Positions 43,640 through 52,810 of a stretch of 64,000 nt of DNA are shown here, piece after piece. The stretch is taken from contig AP024867.1 in NCBI GenBank assembly GCA_024346835.1, positions 1,116,001 to 1,180,000 on the forward strand. The letters are read 5' to 3'. Below the pieces are notes generated by a model. It worked only from the letters and a program-made list of their open reading frames with translations. It had not been told where the DNA came from and ran no database searches. This stretch comes from Vibrio comitans (GTDB lineage: Bacteria; Pseudomonadota; Gammaproteobacteria; Enterobacterales; Vibrionaceae). The position numbers and the translations under genes were made by a program. The number at the start of each line of letters is the position of its first letter. The first letter of the stretch is position 1.

Positions 43640-43780
43640 ATGCTGCATCGTTGTAAGAACTGCGACACCCAACTCCCATACTTCAGAGAAAAACGGAGCT
43701 TTCTAGAGAAGTATTTTCTAAAGAGAAATAAGCGTAAGTACATTTGCTGTGAATGCGGCGAAACTAACTTCTTAATGTAG
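43640..43780 (+). CDS. 46-residue zinc-ribbon protein
   Basis: The product has two Cys pairs spaced as a zinc ribbon: CKNC at residues 5-8 and CCEC at 36-39, with a basic helix between (REKRSFLEKYFLKRNKRK). AAAGG lies eight bases before ATG. The pattern is unlikely by chance in so AT-rich a stretch. Treble-clef or ribbon proteins of this size are often nucleic-acid-binding or assembly factors; no specific family is recognised. It stands alone. Confidence 0.65.
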   Translation: MLHRCKNCDTQLPYFREKRSFLEKYFLKRNKRKYICCECGETNFLM

Positions 43781-44123
43781 AGTTGCAGCAAAATCTTCAC
43801 TTATTATTCGAATGTGTTCAAAAGTAGATGGTTATGTTTTCTAGATGATAGAAAGATGACTTTTGGCTAGCTTAACTTAAAGTCTATGGCTGGGCTTCAT
43901 TTCAACAGATCAATTTAGACTATCAAGTGCGGTAATTTGATTTCGCTAATTGATATTGAGTTGGATGATATCCATATAGAGAATAACTGGTATTTGGTAG
44001 AGTCATTTCAGTGTGTTGCTTGTTTAGGTTAATTTACTAGAGTCTAGGGCTTTCTCTTCGAAAGACCTCGACCATTAAAACCCTACATCAACACTAGCAT
44101 GGATGCTTTTATAAGGAGCACTT
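43781..44123. other. Gap between the zinc-ribbon gene and a small unknown gene
   Basis: These 343 bases hold no gene with a credible start. A 31-codon open stretch at 43937-44032 lacks a ribosome site. No terminator is obvious. Confidence 0.45.
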
Positions 44124-44429
44124 ATGCCTGCAACCAATGGCTTTACTAATAAGATTGAAACCGATGAAATGAGTACCCCTCAAGAGGTAACTAGTATCAA
44201 TGGTGCGCAATCAGAGCCAAAGCAATTGTTAAAGCTGTTACCCTACCGAAAGACCCCAGATTATTGTCGAGGATTATTTGCTCGCAAAGGAGCGGTGTAT
44301 AAATTCCTATCGACCACAGGTAATCAATATGTTCCTGGAAAGGTGACGGTTAAGTGCGCTATTAATGATGCACCAATTGACCTACCCGATAGTGAAATTA
44401 CTCAGTTGAGAACACTGTTGAAGCAGTAA
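44124..44429 (+). CDS. Small protein of unknown function
   Basis: A 101-residue soluble protein. The first 30 residues look disordered (Thr, Glu, Asn rich); a compact basic domain follows (LLPYRKTPDYCRGLFARKGAVYKFL, conserved-looking aromatic and Gly positions). No signal peptide or membrane segment. The family is not recognised. AAGGAG gives a strong ribosome site and a long perfect terminator stem follows. Confidence 0.72.
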   Translation: MPATNGFTNKIETDEMSTPQEVTSINGAQSEPKQLLKLLPYRKTPDYCRGLFARKGAVYKFLSTTGNQYVPGKVTVKCAINDAPIDLPDSEITQLRTLLKQ

Positions 44430-44436
44430 AAAATTT

Positions 44437-44467
44437 AGAGCAGGGATGTCAATGACATCCCTGCTCT
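44437..44467. terminator. Bidirectional terminator between convergent genes
   Basis: A perfect 14-bp stem (AGAGCAGGGATGTC / GACATCCCTGCTCT) with a 3-base loop; the T-rich tail lies on the minus-strand side. Confidence 0.88.
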
Positions 44468-44498
44468 ATGGTATTGAATCTTTAATCGCCGCCGTTAT

Positions 44499-45053
44499 TT
44501 ATTGCAGTAAAAAAGGAAATAGCTTCGCTTTTTCTTCCTGTGTTAAAGCTTCCACTCTAGCGATGTTGGTATCGGGAATGGCTTCCGGATTTGGATAGTG
44601 CTTTAGCACTCTTTCCATGGATTCTTCTCGAATTAAGTGGATAGTTGGATAAGGCGAGCGGTTGGTGAGGTTTTCTGCATCTTCTGGCTCAGTACCACCA
44701 AAACAGTAATCAGGATGAAAACTCGCTACTTGATAAATCCCTTCGTAATCTTCTTGCTTCAATAAAGCATCAACCCAATCTAAGAAGAAGTTATAGTCCA
44801 TAAAATCCTCAAGCATGTGTGGTGCAACCACCAATGTGGTTTCAAGCTCTTTAGGGTCTTTGCTGTCCAATTCTCGCAATTCTAATAAGATAAACTCCAA
44901 CAGTGCCTCTTCTGATGTGGCTTCTGTCACCGCTATCTTTATTTGCTTGTTTTTATTTGGCTTATGAGCAAAAGGGCACAGGTTCAGGCCGATCACGACT
45001 TGCTCAAGCCAATCCTGCGTTACTTTCTCAACCTGCTGTATATTCATTCTCAT
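44499..45053 (-). CDS. DUF1415 family protein
   Basis: A 184-residue protein of the DUF1415 family, recognised by WLEQVVIGLNLCPFA near the start, VVAPHMLEDFMDYNFFLDWVD in the middle and FHPDYCFGG, RSPYPTIHLIREESM further on. Function is unknown. The start (ATG 45053 or 45047) lies just after the nitroreductase stop, so the two are translationally coupled; the long open frame upstream overlaps the nitroreductase gene and is not used. Confidence 0.85.
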   Translation of the reverse strand: MRMNIQQVEKVTQDWLEQVVIGLNLCPFAHKPNKNKQIKIAVTEATSEEALLEFILLELRELDSKDPKELETTLVVAPHMLEDFMDYNFFLDWVDALLKQEDYEGIYQVASFHPDYCFGGTEPEDAENLTNRSPYPTIHLIREESMERVLKHYPNPEAIPDTNIARVEALTQEEKAKLFPFLLQ

Positions 45054-45054
45054 A

Positions 45055-45777
45055 TTATTTAATGTTGAACCCTTGCTTCTGCAAAAAGTCATGCATAAAT
45101 GGGCGCGCTTCTTTACTGAGTGTTTGGGTGATCTGTGTTGACCAAGAGCCTGACTTCTTGTTGTCTGTGCGAGTCGCGTAATAGTCTTCAATTTGCACAT
45201 CATACTGCGCCAACTCATCCATGCTTATAGGATTGTATTGCTCTTGATGTACGACGATTGACTTAGGTAAGCGCGGTTTGGTTTCTGGGTTTTGATTTGG
45301 GTAGCCTAAGCAAAGCCCAAATAACGGTATGACGTGTTTGGGAAGCGATAGAAGATCCGCTACCTTTTGAGGGTTGTTTCGCAGACCACCAATATAAACC
45401 CCACCAAGACCAAGTGATTCTGCCGCCGTTAAGCAGTTTTGAGCCACCATCGCAGCGTCAATCGAACCAATCAATGTCTGTTCGGTAAACCCTAACTGGG
45501 CTTCAGGATGAATTTGTTGGTGGCGATTGTAATCTGCACAAAAAACTAAAAACTCAGCACAGCTCTGCACATAGGATTGTCCTCCGGCATACTCTGCGAG
45601 CATTGCTCTATTTTCTGCGGTAGAAACGCGTACAACGGAAACACATTGAATAAAGCTAGAGCTGGATGCTGCTAGGCCGCAGTCCAGAATAGTATTAAGT
45701 AGATCAGAGTCTATTGTCTGTTCGGTAAATGAACGGATAGAGCGGTGGCTGAGTAGGGTTTTGATGGTGCTATTCAT
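45055..45777 (-). CDS. nfsA: NfsA-type nitroreductase
   Basis: A 240-residue FMN enzyme of the oxygen-insensitive NADPH nitroreductase family. The FMN-contacting start (LLSHRSIRSFTEQTID), AASSSSFIQCVSVVRV, SIDAAMVAQNCLTAAESLGLGGVYIGG and FGLCLGYP are all typical of NfsA/FRP. It reduces nitroaromatics and quinones and could activate nitrofuran drugs. ATG 45777 is chosen for GGAAAG six bases upstream; ATG 45789 is in frame. Cotranscribed with the DUF1415 gene. Confidence 0.88.
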   Translation of the reverse strand: MNSTIKTLLSHRSIRSFTEQTIDSDLLNTILDCGLAASSSSFIQCVSVVRVSTAENRAMLAEYAGGQSYVQSCAEFLVFCADYNRHQQIHPEAQLGFTEQTLIGSIDAAMVAQNCLTAAESLGLGGVYIGGLRNNPQKVADLLSLPKHVIPLFGLCLGYPNQNPETKPRLPKSIVVHQEQYNPISMDELAQYDVQIEDYYATRTDNKKSGSWSTQITQTLSKEARPFMHDFLQKQGFNIK

Positions 45778-45874
45778 CTTGCTTTCCATGCGAAATTATT
45801 AGATTTCAGAGTAACAATAATGAGTAGTAGAGAAAAGTAACTTATTGGGGAGTGGGAGGCAGAGTTGTAAGAGA

Positions 45875-46156
45875 ATAAAAAGAAGCCCCACACAGCAAGC
45901 TGGTGGGGCAAATTTTATAACGCAGCAATCCCGCTACAAACACATTCCCTAATACTATCCTTGCTCAGGCTAAATCCGTTAACCCAATCCTTTTGCATCG
46001 TCGTCCTGACGGTGTCCTTAAACTCAACGTCCAATGTTGAATCTTGCGCCTATCCTAAGGCTCCACTTCCATGTTGACTACTTCCTAGTAATCGACTCTT
46101 CATCCTGAAGATACTCAATCCTTTGAGTTTTCCATTCCTGCCAACTCCCTGTCGAC
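45875..46156 (-). ncRNA. csrB: CsrB-family sRNA (CsrA-sequestering RNA)
   Basis: On the minus strand a transcript starting at 46156 would begin GTCGACAGGGAGT, the same as E. coli CsrB. A -10 box TAATAT lies seven bases upstream (46164-46169). Over about 280 nt there are 17 GGA trinucleotides, nine of them AGGA, the CsrA recognition motif, many in small hairpin loops. The RNA ends at a strong terminator (stem 45885-45909, then TTCTTTTTATT). There is no open frame of note. Such RNAs titrate CsrA and are switched on by the VarS/VarA (GacS/A-type) system in Vibrio. Vibrio carries several copies (CsrB, C, D); which this is cannot be told. Confidence 0.9.
45885..45909 (-). terminator. Terminator of the CsrB-family RNA
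   Basis: GCCCCA pairs with TGGGGC and CAGC with GCTG around a small internal mismatch; the minus strand continues TTCTTTTT. Confidence 0.9.
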
Positions 46157-46169
46157 AAGAAACATATTA

Positions 46170-46489
46170 CTGTACTGGTGATTCTTATCAACGGTGTAGG
46201 AATATATACGATAAGAAATAACTGTACGATCATTAATCAAATCAATTTAAGTTCTTTAAATACAACAGGTTAACCTAGTTGGTGGAAAGGCGTCTGTATC
46301 AAAAAACACTTTATTCCCACACTGCTGTGAGAGATCTCTTACAGAGCATATAGTTAATAGGGATCATCTCTATTTTTACAGTAAATAGATTGATAATGCA
46401 GGCTTTATTGTCCATGTCTTGTATCCATATCTTTTCTATATGGTTACACTAATTTTAATAAAAACTACCTTTAATGATCACTCAAGGGA
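46170..46489. other. Gap between the CsrB-family promoter and the oligopeptidase gene
   Basis: About 320 AT-rich bases that must contain upstream activating sequences for the sRNA and the promoter of the next gene. A CCTACA element on the minus strand near 46190 may be half of a VarA-type site. Nothing else is recognised. Confidence 0.4.
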
Positions 46490-48349
46490 ATGAAAACACT
46501 TATGCATCCACAACAGTATCTAGACTCGTTGAATAAAGAGTATTTGTCGGTTCACCGTCAAAAAGAGGATCTATTTTGGGAAACCTATATGGGCATCTCG
46601 AACGATCAAGCAGGTTCGGCTCAAGCAGAAACTCACTGGAACCAGTTTTTAAGCAATGCAGACAGACTCTCAGAAATAGAACTGCAGCTAGAGAAACTTA
46701 AATCGGCGCCGTCAAACAACGAGTTGGATACGGTTAAGTCTGGGCTTGAAGGTTGGCTTGCCACGTTTAAAGCGCACGCTTTACCTACTCAAGAAGCACG
46801 GGAGTTGAAGGCGGATTTGATTCAGTTTGAGTCTGAGCTATTTGAAAAGAAGCAGCAGTACACTCAGATTTTTGTTGATGCACAAGGCAAGGAGCAAGAA
46901 GGTTCGCTTCCTGTGTTGGCTGCTAATATCCGTACCAGCGATAATGAGTCCGTCAGGAAGTCTTCTCATCAGGCGATGTTAGATCTTGAGCAATGGCTGT
47001 TGGTGAATGGGCTATTAGACCTGGTTAAGCTGCGCAATCAGTTTGCTCGCTCACTGGGCTATGACAATTTCTTTGATTATTCGATTGTGAAGACAGAGCA
47101 AATGACCACAGCCGAATTGTTCACCATACTGGACGATTTTGAGCAGCGAACTCGAGAAAGTAACTTGAATAGCCTTAACAAATTGGCCAATGACAAGGGG
47201 CAACAAGCGCTTGAAGGGCACAATTTTGTGTTCTCTTTTTCTGGAGACGCAATGCGCGACCTAGATCCGTATGTGCCATTTTCACAATCGTTGCGCCGAT
47301 GGATTGAATCTTTTGGTCGATTAAACATTAACTATTCAAATGCGGAGTTGACGCTCGATTTACTCGATCGCAAAGGTAAGTACCCGAATGGATTTTGCCA
47401 CGGGCCTATTCCCTCGTTTTACGATAACTCACAATGGGTGCCCGCCAAGGTTAACTTTACGAGTAACGCCAAACCCGATCAGGTAGGTAGTGGCTACGAT
47501 GGCATCAATACCTTATTTCATGAAGGAGGACACGCGGCTCACTTTGCCAATGTGAAGATGAATGCGCCATGCTTTTCTCAAGAATTCGCGCCCACTTCCA
47601 TGGCCTATGCAGAAACACAATCCATGTTCTGTGACAGCCTGTTAGAAGATGGCGACTGGCTCAAGTTATATGCACTGGATGAAAATGGAGTAGCTATTCC
47701 CGATTCAGTAATAAAAGCGATGATTGAGAGTAAACAGCCTTTCAAAGCCTATACCGAGCGCAGTATTCTAGTGGTGCCATATTTTGAGCGCGCCTTATAC
47801 CAATTAGCAGACGAAGAACTGACGCCTAAAAATGTCACTCGATTGGCGCGCGAAATGGAGAAAACCATTCTAGGTCTTGAATGCAGTCCTAGACCGCTAA
47901 TGGCAATCCCTCACTTAATATCAGATGAGTCAGCTTGCGCTTATCAAGGCTACCTGTTGGCACATATGGCGGTGTATCAAACGAGAGCCTACTTCCTTAA
48001 TAAGTTTGGTTATCTAACGGATAACCCTGAGATAGGCCCTTTGCTAGAAGAGCACTACTGGCATCAAGGTAATGCAGTTAACCATAACCAAACCATCGTT
48101 CAGTTAACGGGTGAAGGGTTTAATGCTAAATACCTTGCTGATGAATGTAACTTAACCTCCGAACAAGCATGGCAGATAGAGCAAGATAAAATCTCTACGC
48201 TTGCAAACAGGCCTCGAGCTTGCGTTCATTCTCTCAATGCGAAAATTAGCATTGTTGATGGCGATAAAGAACTTGCCAACAACGAGTTAAGTGATGAGCA
48301 GATGTGTCATGATTTTGAGCAGTATATTGTTGAAAACTATGGGCGTTAA
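46490..48349 (+). CDS. M3-family oligopeptidase
   Basis: A 619-residue zinc metallopeptidase. The catalytic motif is HEGGHAAHF with the third ligand region FAPTSMAYAETQSMF downstream. The N-terminal helical half is typical of the M3 (thimet/PepF) fold. It should cut short peptides in the cytosol, as no signal peptide is present. ATG 46490 has AAGGG only three bases away, so ATG 46502 is an alternative. Monocistronic. Confidence 0.87.
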   Translation: MKTLMHPQQYLDSLNKEYLSVHRQKEDLFWETYMGISNDQAGSAQAETHWNQFLSNADRLSEIELQLEKLKSAPSNNELDTVKSGLEGWLATFKAHALPTQEARELKADLIQFESELFEKKQQYTQIFVDAQGKEQEGSLPVLAANIRTSDNESVRKSSHQAMLDLEQWLLVNGLLDLVKLRNQFARSLGYDNFFDYSIVKTEQMTTAELFTILDDFEQRTRESNLNSLNKLANDKGQQALEGHNFVFSFSGDAMRDLDPYVPFSQSLRRWIESFGRLNINYSNAELTLDLLDRKGKYPNGFCHGPIPSFYDNSQWVPAKVNFTSNAKPDQVGSGYDGINTLFHEGGHAAHFANVKMNAPCFSQEFAPTSMAYAETQSMFCDSLLEDGDWLKLYALDENGVAIPDSVIKAMIESKQPFKAYTERSILVVPYFERALYQLADEELTPKNVTRLAREMEKTILGLECSPRPLMAIPHLISDESACAYQGYLLAHMAVYQTRAYFLNKFGYLTDNPEIGPLLEEHYWHQGNAVNHNQTIVQLTGEGFNAKYLADECNLTSEQAWQIEQDKISTLANRPRACVHSLNAKISIVDGDKELANNELSDEQMCHDFEQYIVENYGR

Positions 48350-48478
48350 TGGATAGCCAGGCATCCCTGCGTAGTAGTGGTTCTTGCACATGAGTGAGTC
48401 ATATATCGATATCTCAATCCCGAGCTAATGCTTCTGTTTATCTATACTTGTCAGTATTAGGGTAAACAGGAGTCTCTC

Positions 48479-48835
48479 ATGAGCCAAGTTTTTCGAATAC
48501 ACTGGCTATCATCGCTTTTGATAGCGATTGCTATGGCTTTTAAGGTAACGGCCTTTGGCGCATTAGCAAATGACGAGAGAACATTAAACTGTAAGCTTAA
48601 TTCGACCCCAGACTACTTCATTTACTACTCAAGTCAGTTGGTGTTCGTCAGCGACGAGTTTGCGTTGCTGCAGAACTTTCAGGGTAGGGTCAGTACTCAT
48701 ATTAAACTGTCGACGGGGAAAATGATCCGCACAACCTTTATAGGTCAACCCTTTGAAGCTCATACACAAACGTTACAGGGGGAGTGCTTTGGGGCTAAAG
48801 AGGTAATAGCGAGTTGGCTTGAAACTAATGAGTAG
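48479..48835 (+). CDS. Small exported protein of unknown function
   Basis: A 118-residue protein with an N-terminal hydrophobic signal segment (SSLLIAIAMAFKVTAFGALA) and a mature domain with two Cys (LNCKLN and GECFGA) that could form a disulfide. Predominantly beta by pattern. No family recognised. AGGAG gives a strong ribosome site. Confidence 0.68.
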   Translation: MSQVFRIHWLSSLLIAIAMAFKVTAFGALANDERTLNCKLNSTPDYFIYYSSQLVFVSDEFALLQNFQGRVSTHIKLSTGKMIRTTFIGQPFEAHTQTLQGECFGAKEVIASWLETNE

Positions 48836-48857
48836 AACGACACTAACGGAAAAGTAA

Positions 48858-48891
48858 AAAAGCCCAGATTCGCTAGCAGATCTGGGCTTTT
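48858..48891. terminator. Bidirectional terminator between the small exported gene and fruA
   Basis: A perfect 12-bp stem (AAAAGCCCAGAT / ATCTGGGCTTTT) with a 10-base loop, with A- and T-rich flanks for both convergent transcripts. Confidence 0.92.
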
Positions 48892-48906
48892 ATTATTTTA
48901 AGGAGT

Positions 48907-50631
48907 TTACGCAGACGCTAATACTTGTTGGTCTCGTTTTTTCAAGAACGCATAGCTAAATCCAGTCACTGCTGTACCTGCAGCAATCGCAACCAAATAC
49001 ATCAATACAGGTGAGATGGCATTAGGGATAAGCAGAACAAACAATCCGCCGTGAGGAGCTAAGAGCTCGGCACCGAACAGCATAGAGAGCGCACCCGTTA
49101 AAGCGCCACCCGCCATACAAGAAGGGATCACGCGCATAGGATCTTTGGCTGCAAATGGAATTGCACCTTCAGATATAAAGCACAGGCCTAGTACGAATGA
49201 CGCTTTACCTGCTTCACGAGCACTAGCTTCAAATTTGCTCTTAGCTAGAAAGGTTGCCAGCCCCATTCCTAATGCAGGTACCATGCCTGCCGCCATGATA
49301 GCTGCCATTGGCGCGTACTGTTGTGAGGCGAGTAAGCCAACACCAAATGCATAAGCGGCTTTGTTGACTGGGCCTCCAAGATCGAAGCACATCATTGCGC
49401 CTAGCAGAATACCGAGCATGACTGCGTTACCAGCTCCCATGGTATTAAGGAAGTTTTCAAGACCGCTCATAGTGGCTGCAACTGGACTACCGACCACATA
49501 GATCATGACCAAGCCAGTAAATAGAGTAGCAACAAAGGGAATGATCAAGATCGGTTTAAGTGCTTCCATAGATTGCGGTAATGACAGCTTATCGGCAATA
49601 AACTTGGCACTGTAACCCGCTATAAAACCAGCAGCGATACCACCAAGGAAGCCGGCACCAAGGGTGCTTGCTAACATACCGCCAACAAGACCCGGAGCCA
49701 GCCCTGGGCGATCGGCAATTGAGAAGGCGATATAGCCAGCAAGAACCGGGATCATCAGAGCAAACGCAGAGCCGCCGCCGATACTCATTAATGCCGCTGC
49801 TAATGTTCCTTCTTGTTTAAATGCCTCGATGCCAAACACGAAACTCAGCGCTATGATCAAACCACCTGCAACCACTACCGGTAGCATGTGCGATACGCCT
49901 GTCATAAGGTGCTGATATACACCTTTGCTTTCTGTCGACACTTCGGATGATGCGCTGCTTGTGGCTTGATAAGGTGTTGCTTCTAAGAGGGCTTTATCTA
50001 TTTCTTGCTTGGTTTTCTTAAGTGCAGGGCCTGTCTTGGTGCGGTATAGCAATTTACCGTTAAAGCGATCCAGTGGCACATCAATATCAGCGGCAATGAT
50101 CACTAGATCAGCTTGCTCAATGTCTTGTTCTGTTAGCTGATTCTTAGCACCAACTGAACCTCGGGTTTCGACCTTGATCTGATGGCCTTGACGAGTGGCT
50201 TCTTCTTCTAGGGCTTCCGCTGCCATAAAGGTATGAGCGACACCTGTAGGGCAGGCGGTAATTGCGACAATCTTCTTGCTATCAGAAGATGGTTCACTGG
50301 CATTGAATACGGCGTCGTGGGTCAGTGTTACTGCTTCTATTTGCGCATTTTCGATAAATGCGTTGGCATTTTTTATCGCATCTTTGATGCGACCTTGGCA
50401 GACCTTTTTGTCCGTGAAGCGTGACGTATCAATTGATGTATCTGAAGCGATAATGACAAGCTCTGCAGAATCAATATCGTGCTGATCAAGCACATAGCCT
50501 TCAATAACTTTTGATTGGCACTCTATTTTTGCATCAAGATTAAGTTCTTTTGCTGCTTTGTCTAAAAGTCCTGCAGCAATGATGCTGTTCGCGACACCAC
50601 TAGGGCAGGCTGTGATAATGGCAATGTTCAT
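48907..50631 (-). CDS. fruA: Fructose PTS permease EIIB'BC
   Basis: A 574-residue fructose transporter that phosphorylates fructose to fructose-1-phosphate on entry. Two EIIB domains come first: residues 1-100 (TACPSGVANS) and about 120-220 (TACPTGVAHTFMAAEAL), each with a Cys at the phosphorylation position. The EIIC membrane domain follows with about nine segments (GGLIIALSFVFGIEAF, MCFDLGGPVNKAAYAFG and ISEGAIPFAAKDP motifs). It is the last gene of fruBKA. Confidence 0.94.
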   Translation of the reverse strand: MNIAIITACPSGVANSIIAAGLLDKAAKELNLDAKIECQSKVIEGYVLDQHDIDSAELVIIASDTSIDTSRFTDKKVCQGRIKDAIKNANAFIENAQIEAVTLTHDAVFNASEPSSDSKKIVAITACPTGVAHTFMAAEALEEEATRQGHQIKVETRGSVGAKNQLTEQDIEQADLVIIAADIDVPLDRFNGKLLYRTKTGPALKKTKQEIDKALLEATPYQATSSASSEVSTESKGVYQHLMTGVSHMLPVVVAGGLIIALSFVFGIEAFKQEGTLAAALMSIGGGSAFALMIPVLAGYIAFSIADRPGLAPGLVGGMLASTLGAGFLGGIAAGFIAGYSAKFIADKLSLPQSMEALKPILIIPFVATLFTGLVMIYVVGSPVAATMSGLENFLNTMGAGNAVMLGILLGAMMCFDLGGPVNKAAYAFGVGLLASQQYAPMAAIMAAGMVPALGMGLATFLAKSKFEASAREAGKASFVLGLCFISEGAIPFAAKDPMRVIPSCMAGGALTGALSMLFGAELLAPHGGLFVLLIPNAISPVLMYLVAIAAGTAVTGFSYAFLKKRDQQVLASA

Positions 50632-50642
50632 AGGGCAGTCCT

Positions 50643-51593
50643 TTATTTCGACATAATTGTAGGTTGTACTTCGACCTGGCTAATGGTCTGTTCAAGAAGT
50701 GCTTGGCTTGGAACGCCAACACCGACTTGCGATACTGCTAACGCAGATAAGGCGGTAGAGAAGCGCAGCAATTTATCTTTATCCATACCTTGCATATGAC
50801 CCCAGCAGAGGCCAGCAACTAAGGTGTCACCCGCACCTACAGTGCTAACCACTTTCATTGTTGGTGGCTTTGCGAATAACCACTGGCCTTTGTTCAGCCA
50901 CATCACACCTTGTTCGCCCATAGAGACGACAATGTTCTCTATGCTTTTATTAGCCAGCTCATGTGCTGCTTGTTGGCATTCATTCGCGTTATTTAGTGGT
51001 CTTCCAACAAACTCCGCTAATTCTTCATCGTTTGGCTTGATCAGCCAAGGCTGTGCTTCGAGCCCAGCCGCCAAGGCTGCACGACTGCTATCGAATAACA
51101 CTTTCTTGTCTAAAGCGTGAAGCTTCTTAATCCAAGTTGCGCATAGCTGAGGGCTGACACCTTGAGGTAAGCTACCTGCTATCACAAAGTAATCGTGGTG
51201 CTTGGCTAGCTCAAATAGAGTCCCTTCAAAGCGCTCTATATCGTTTTGCGTAACTTGAACGCCTGGGAAGTTGATATCACTTACTTTGCCATTACCCTCA
51301 ACGAGTTTAACGTTGATGCGGGTTGCGCCTTCTACTTCTACAAAGGCATTGTGGGCATCGATGTCATCGAAAAGCTGGCTGAAAAGTTCTGGGTTATCTT
51401 TTCCAAGAAAGCCGGTAACGGTAACTTCTGCGCCAAGTTCACTCAGCACTTTTGCTACGTTTACGCCCTTACCTGCGGCATGTAGTGAGCCTGATTTTAC
51501 TAGGCTTACCGAGCCTTGATTTAGGCTATCTAAGCTTCCCGTGAGATCCAATGCAGGGTTGAGAGTTATGGTTACTACTTTTTTAGTCGTCAT
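50643..51593 (-). CDS. fruK: 1-phosphofructokinase
   Basis: A 316-residue PfkB-family kinase converting fructose-1-phosphate to fructose-1,6-bisphosphate. It begins VVTITLNPALDLTG, has the GKGVNVAKVL sugar-binding motif near residue 43, and the PfkB signature STVGAGDTLVAGLCWG with the catalytic Asp. Its neighbours in the operon supply its substrate. The gap to fruA is 11 bases. Confidence 0.94.
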   Translation of the reverse strand: MTTKKVVTITLNPALDLTGSLDSLNQGSVSLVKSGSLHAAGKGVNVAKVLSELGAEVTVTGFLGKDNPELFSQLFDDIDAHNAFVEVEGATRINVKLVEGNGKVSDINFPGVQVTQNDIERFEGTLFELAKHHDYFVIAGSLPQGVSPQLCATWIKKLHALDKKVLFDSSRAALAAGLEAQPWLIKPNDEELAEFVGRPLNNANECQQAAHELANKSIENIVVSMGEQGVMWLNKGQWLFAKPPTMKVVSTVGAGDTLVAGLCWGHMQGMDKDKLLRFSTALSALAVSQVGVGVPSQALLEQTISQVEVQPTIMSK

Positions 51594-51602
51594 GCTGTCT
51601 CC

Positions 51603-52742
51603 TTACCCTTCACCAAGGCCAGATTCAATCGCTTTACCTATGCCAGCAAGGGCTTCTTTGGCATCGCTGCCTTCTGCACTAAACTGCAATTGATGTCCAT
51701 GTTTAACGCCCATAGCAATCACTTTCATTAGGCTTTTTGCGTTAACTGGTTTTGCTTCACCGTCTAGATTGAAAACCGTGATCTTTGAGTCAAATTTCTT
51801 GGCTTCGGCCACTAACATTGCCCCTGGGCGAGCATGTAAACCATGAGCGTTTTTGATAGTGAACACGGCGCTATTGTCAGAAGCCTCCACCGGCGAAGAA
51901 ACGAGTGACTCTTCTCCAGTAAACAAAGCAATCAAGCTTTCTTGGTTTGATTGTAAAAGCTTATTTTGTTCACCAGATGAGACAGTGTCGGTGAGGATGT
52001 TAAGCATGGATTGATGCAGATTACTGTTGGCAGAAAAGGCAACTAATCCTTTTACCGTTTCACCTTCAAACTCACACTGATTTGATGTGGTGACAAACGA
52101 CATCGCTGTGCGTTTAGCACCTGTATCACTTGCTACTAACCATAAGCCTTGACCTAGGTGGGTAGGGGATTTGGTAACCAGATCGGCGACAAATTGGTTT
52201 TCAACACATCCGGTGTTTTTTAGTAAGCCACCTGCCACTGCTGTCATTTGTAGCATGTCACTTGCAGGAAAATTCAACTGAATTAGCGAGGCATCGAAAT
52301 CTGCTTTTAACTGAGCTTCACCGTTCAGCAGGGAAACGATTTGCTGAGCGCTGTGAGCCTGCTTAAGCTTGTCTTCAACACTGTCAGCAGAGAGAACCTT
52401 AGTTAATTGTTTAAGAATACCAAGGTGTTCGTCAGATTTAGCTGCGATGCCAATGGCTAAGTAAACCGTGTTGCCGTCACCCCAATCAACCCCTTCAGGG
52501 AAATGATGCACAGCGACACCGGTATTGTTGACCAGTGAACGAGTATCAACAGTGCCGTGGGGAATAGCGATGCCATTGCCTAAAAATGTAGAGTTTTGGG
52601 ATTCACGGTTAAGCATTCCTTGTACATACCCTGACTCGACAAGGTTTTTACTTGTTAGGCTTTTAGCAATGTCTTGAATAGCTACCGCTTTATCCGCTGC
52701 ACTTTGCTGTAACCTAATATCGTCTTCATTTATTGTGAGCAT
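51603..52742 (-). CDS. fruB: Fructose PTS diphosphoryl transfer protein (EIIA-HPr)
   Basis: A 379-residue fusion. The N-terminal EIIA-Fru domain has the active His in GIAIPHGT (about residue 62). A linker domain is in the middle. The C-terminal FPr (HPr-like) domain has its phosphorylated His in NAHGLHARPGAML and SKSLMKVIAMGVKHG-like regulatory region (as KSLMKVIAMGVKHG). It passes phosphate from EI to FruA. First gene of fruBKA, diverging from fruR. Confidence 0.94.
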   Translation of the reverse strand: MLTINEDDIRLQQSAADKAVAIQDIAKSLTSKNLVESGYVQGMLNRESQNSTFLGNGIAIPHGTVDTRSLVNNTGVAVHHFPEGVDWGDGNTVYLAIGIAAKSDEHLGILKQLTKVLSADSVEDKLKQAHSAQQIVSLLNGEAQLKADFDASLIQLNFPASDMLQMTAVAGGLLKNTGCVENQFVADLVTKSPTHLGQGLWLVASDTGAKRTAMSFVTTSNQCEFEGETVKGLVAFSANSNLHQSMLNILTDTVSSGEQNKLLQSNQESLIALFTGEESLVSSPVEASDNSAVFTIKNAHGLHARPGAMLVAEAKKFDSKITVFNLDGEAKPVNAKSLMKVIAMGVKHGHQLQFSAEGSDAKEALAGIGKAIESGLGEG

Positions 52743-52794
52743 ATCCGCCTCAGTTCTTTAAAATCGCACTGCTTAAGCTGTGCTTTATATTAAT

Positions 52795-52810
52795 GCTAAA
52801 TCGGTTCAGC
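52795..52810. promoter_or_regulatory. Cra/FruR operator 1
   Basis: GCTAAATCGGTTCAGC matches the Cra-type palindrome GCTGAAnCGnTTnAGC. It lies about 55 bases before fruB. Confidence 0.75.

Noticed and set aside
43576..43800. A 74-codon open frame on the minus strand.
   Set aside because: It is antisense to the zinc-ribbon gene, which has paired Cys motifs and a ribosome site; the minus frame has no recognisable composition.
43937..44032. A 31-codon TTG-started frame ending in FQCVACLG.
   Set aside because: It has no ribosome site and no family resemblance; too short to support, though a decayed relative of a Cys-rich protein is possible.
45054..45218. N-terminal extension of the DUF1415 frame.
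   Set aside because: It overlaps the nitroreductase coding sequence and does not match the family start.
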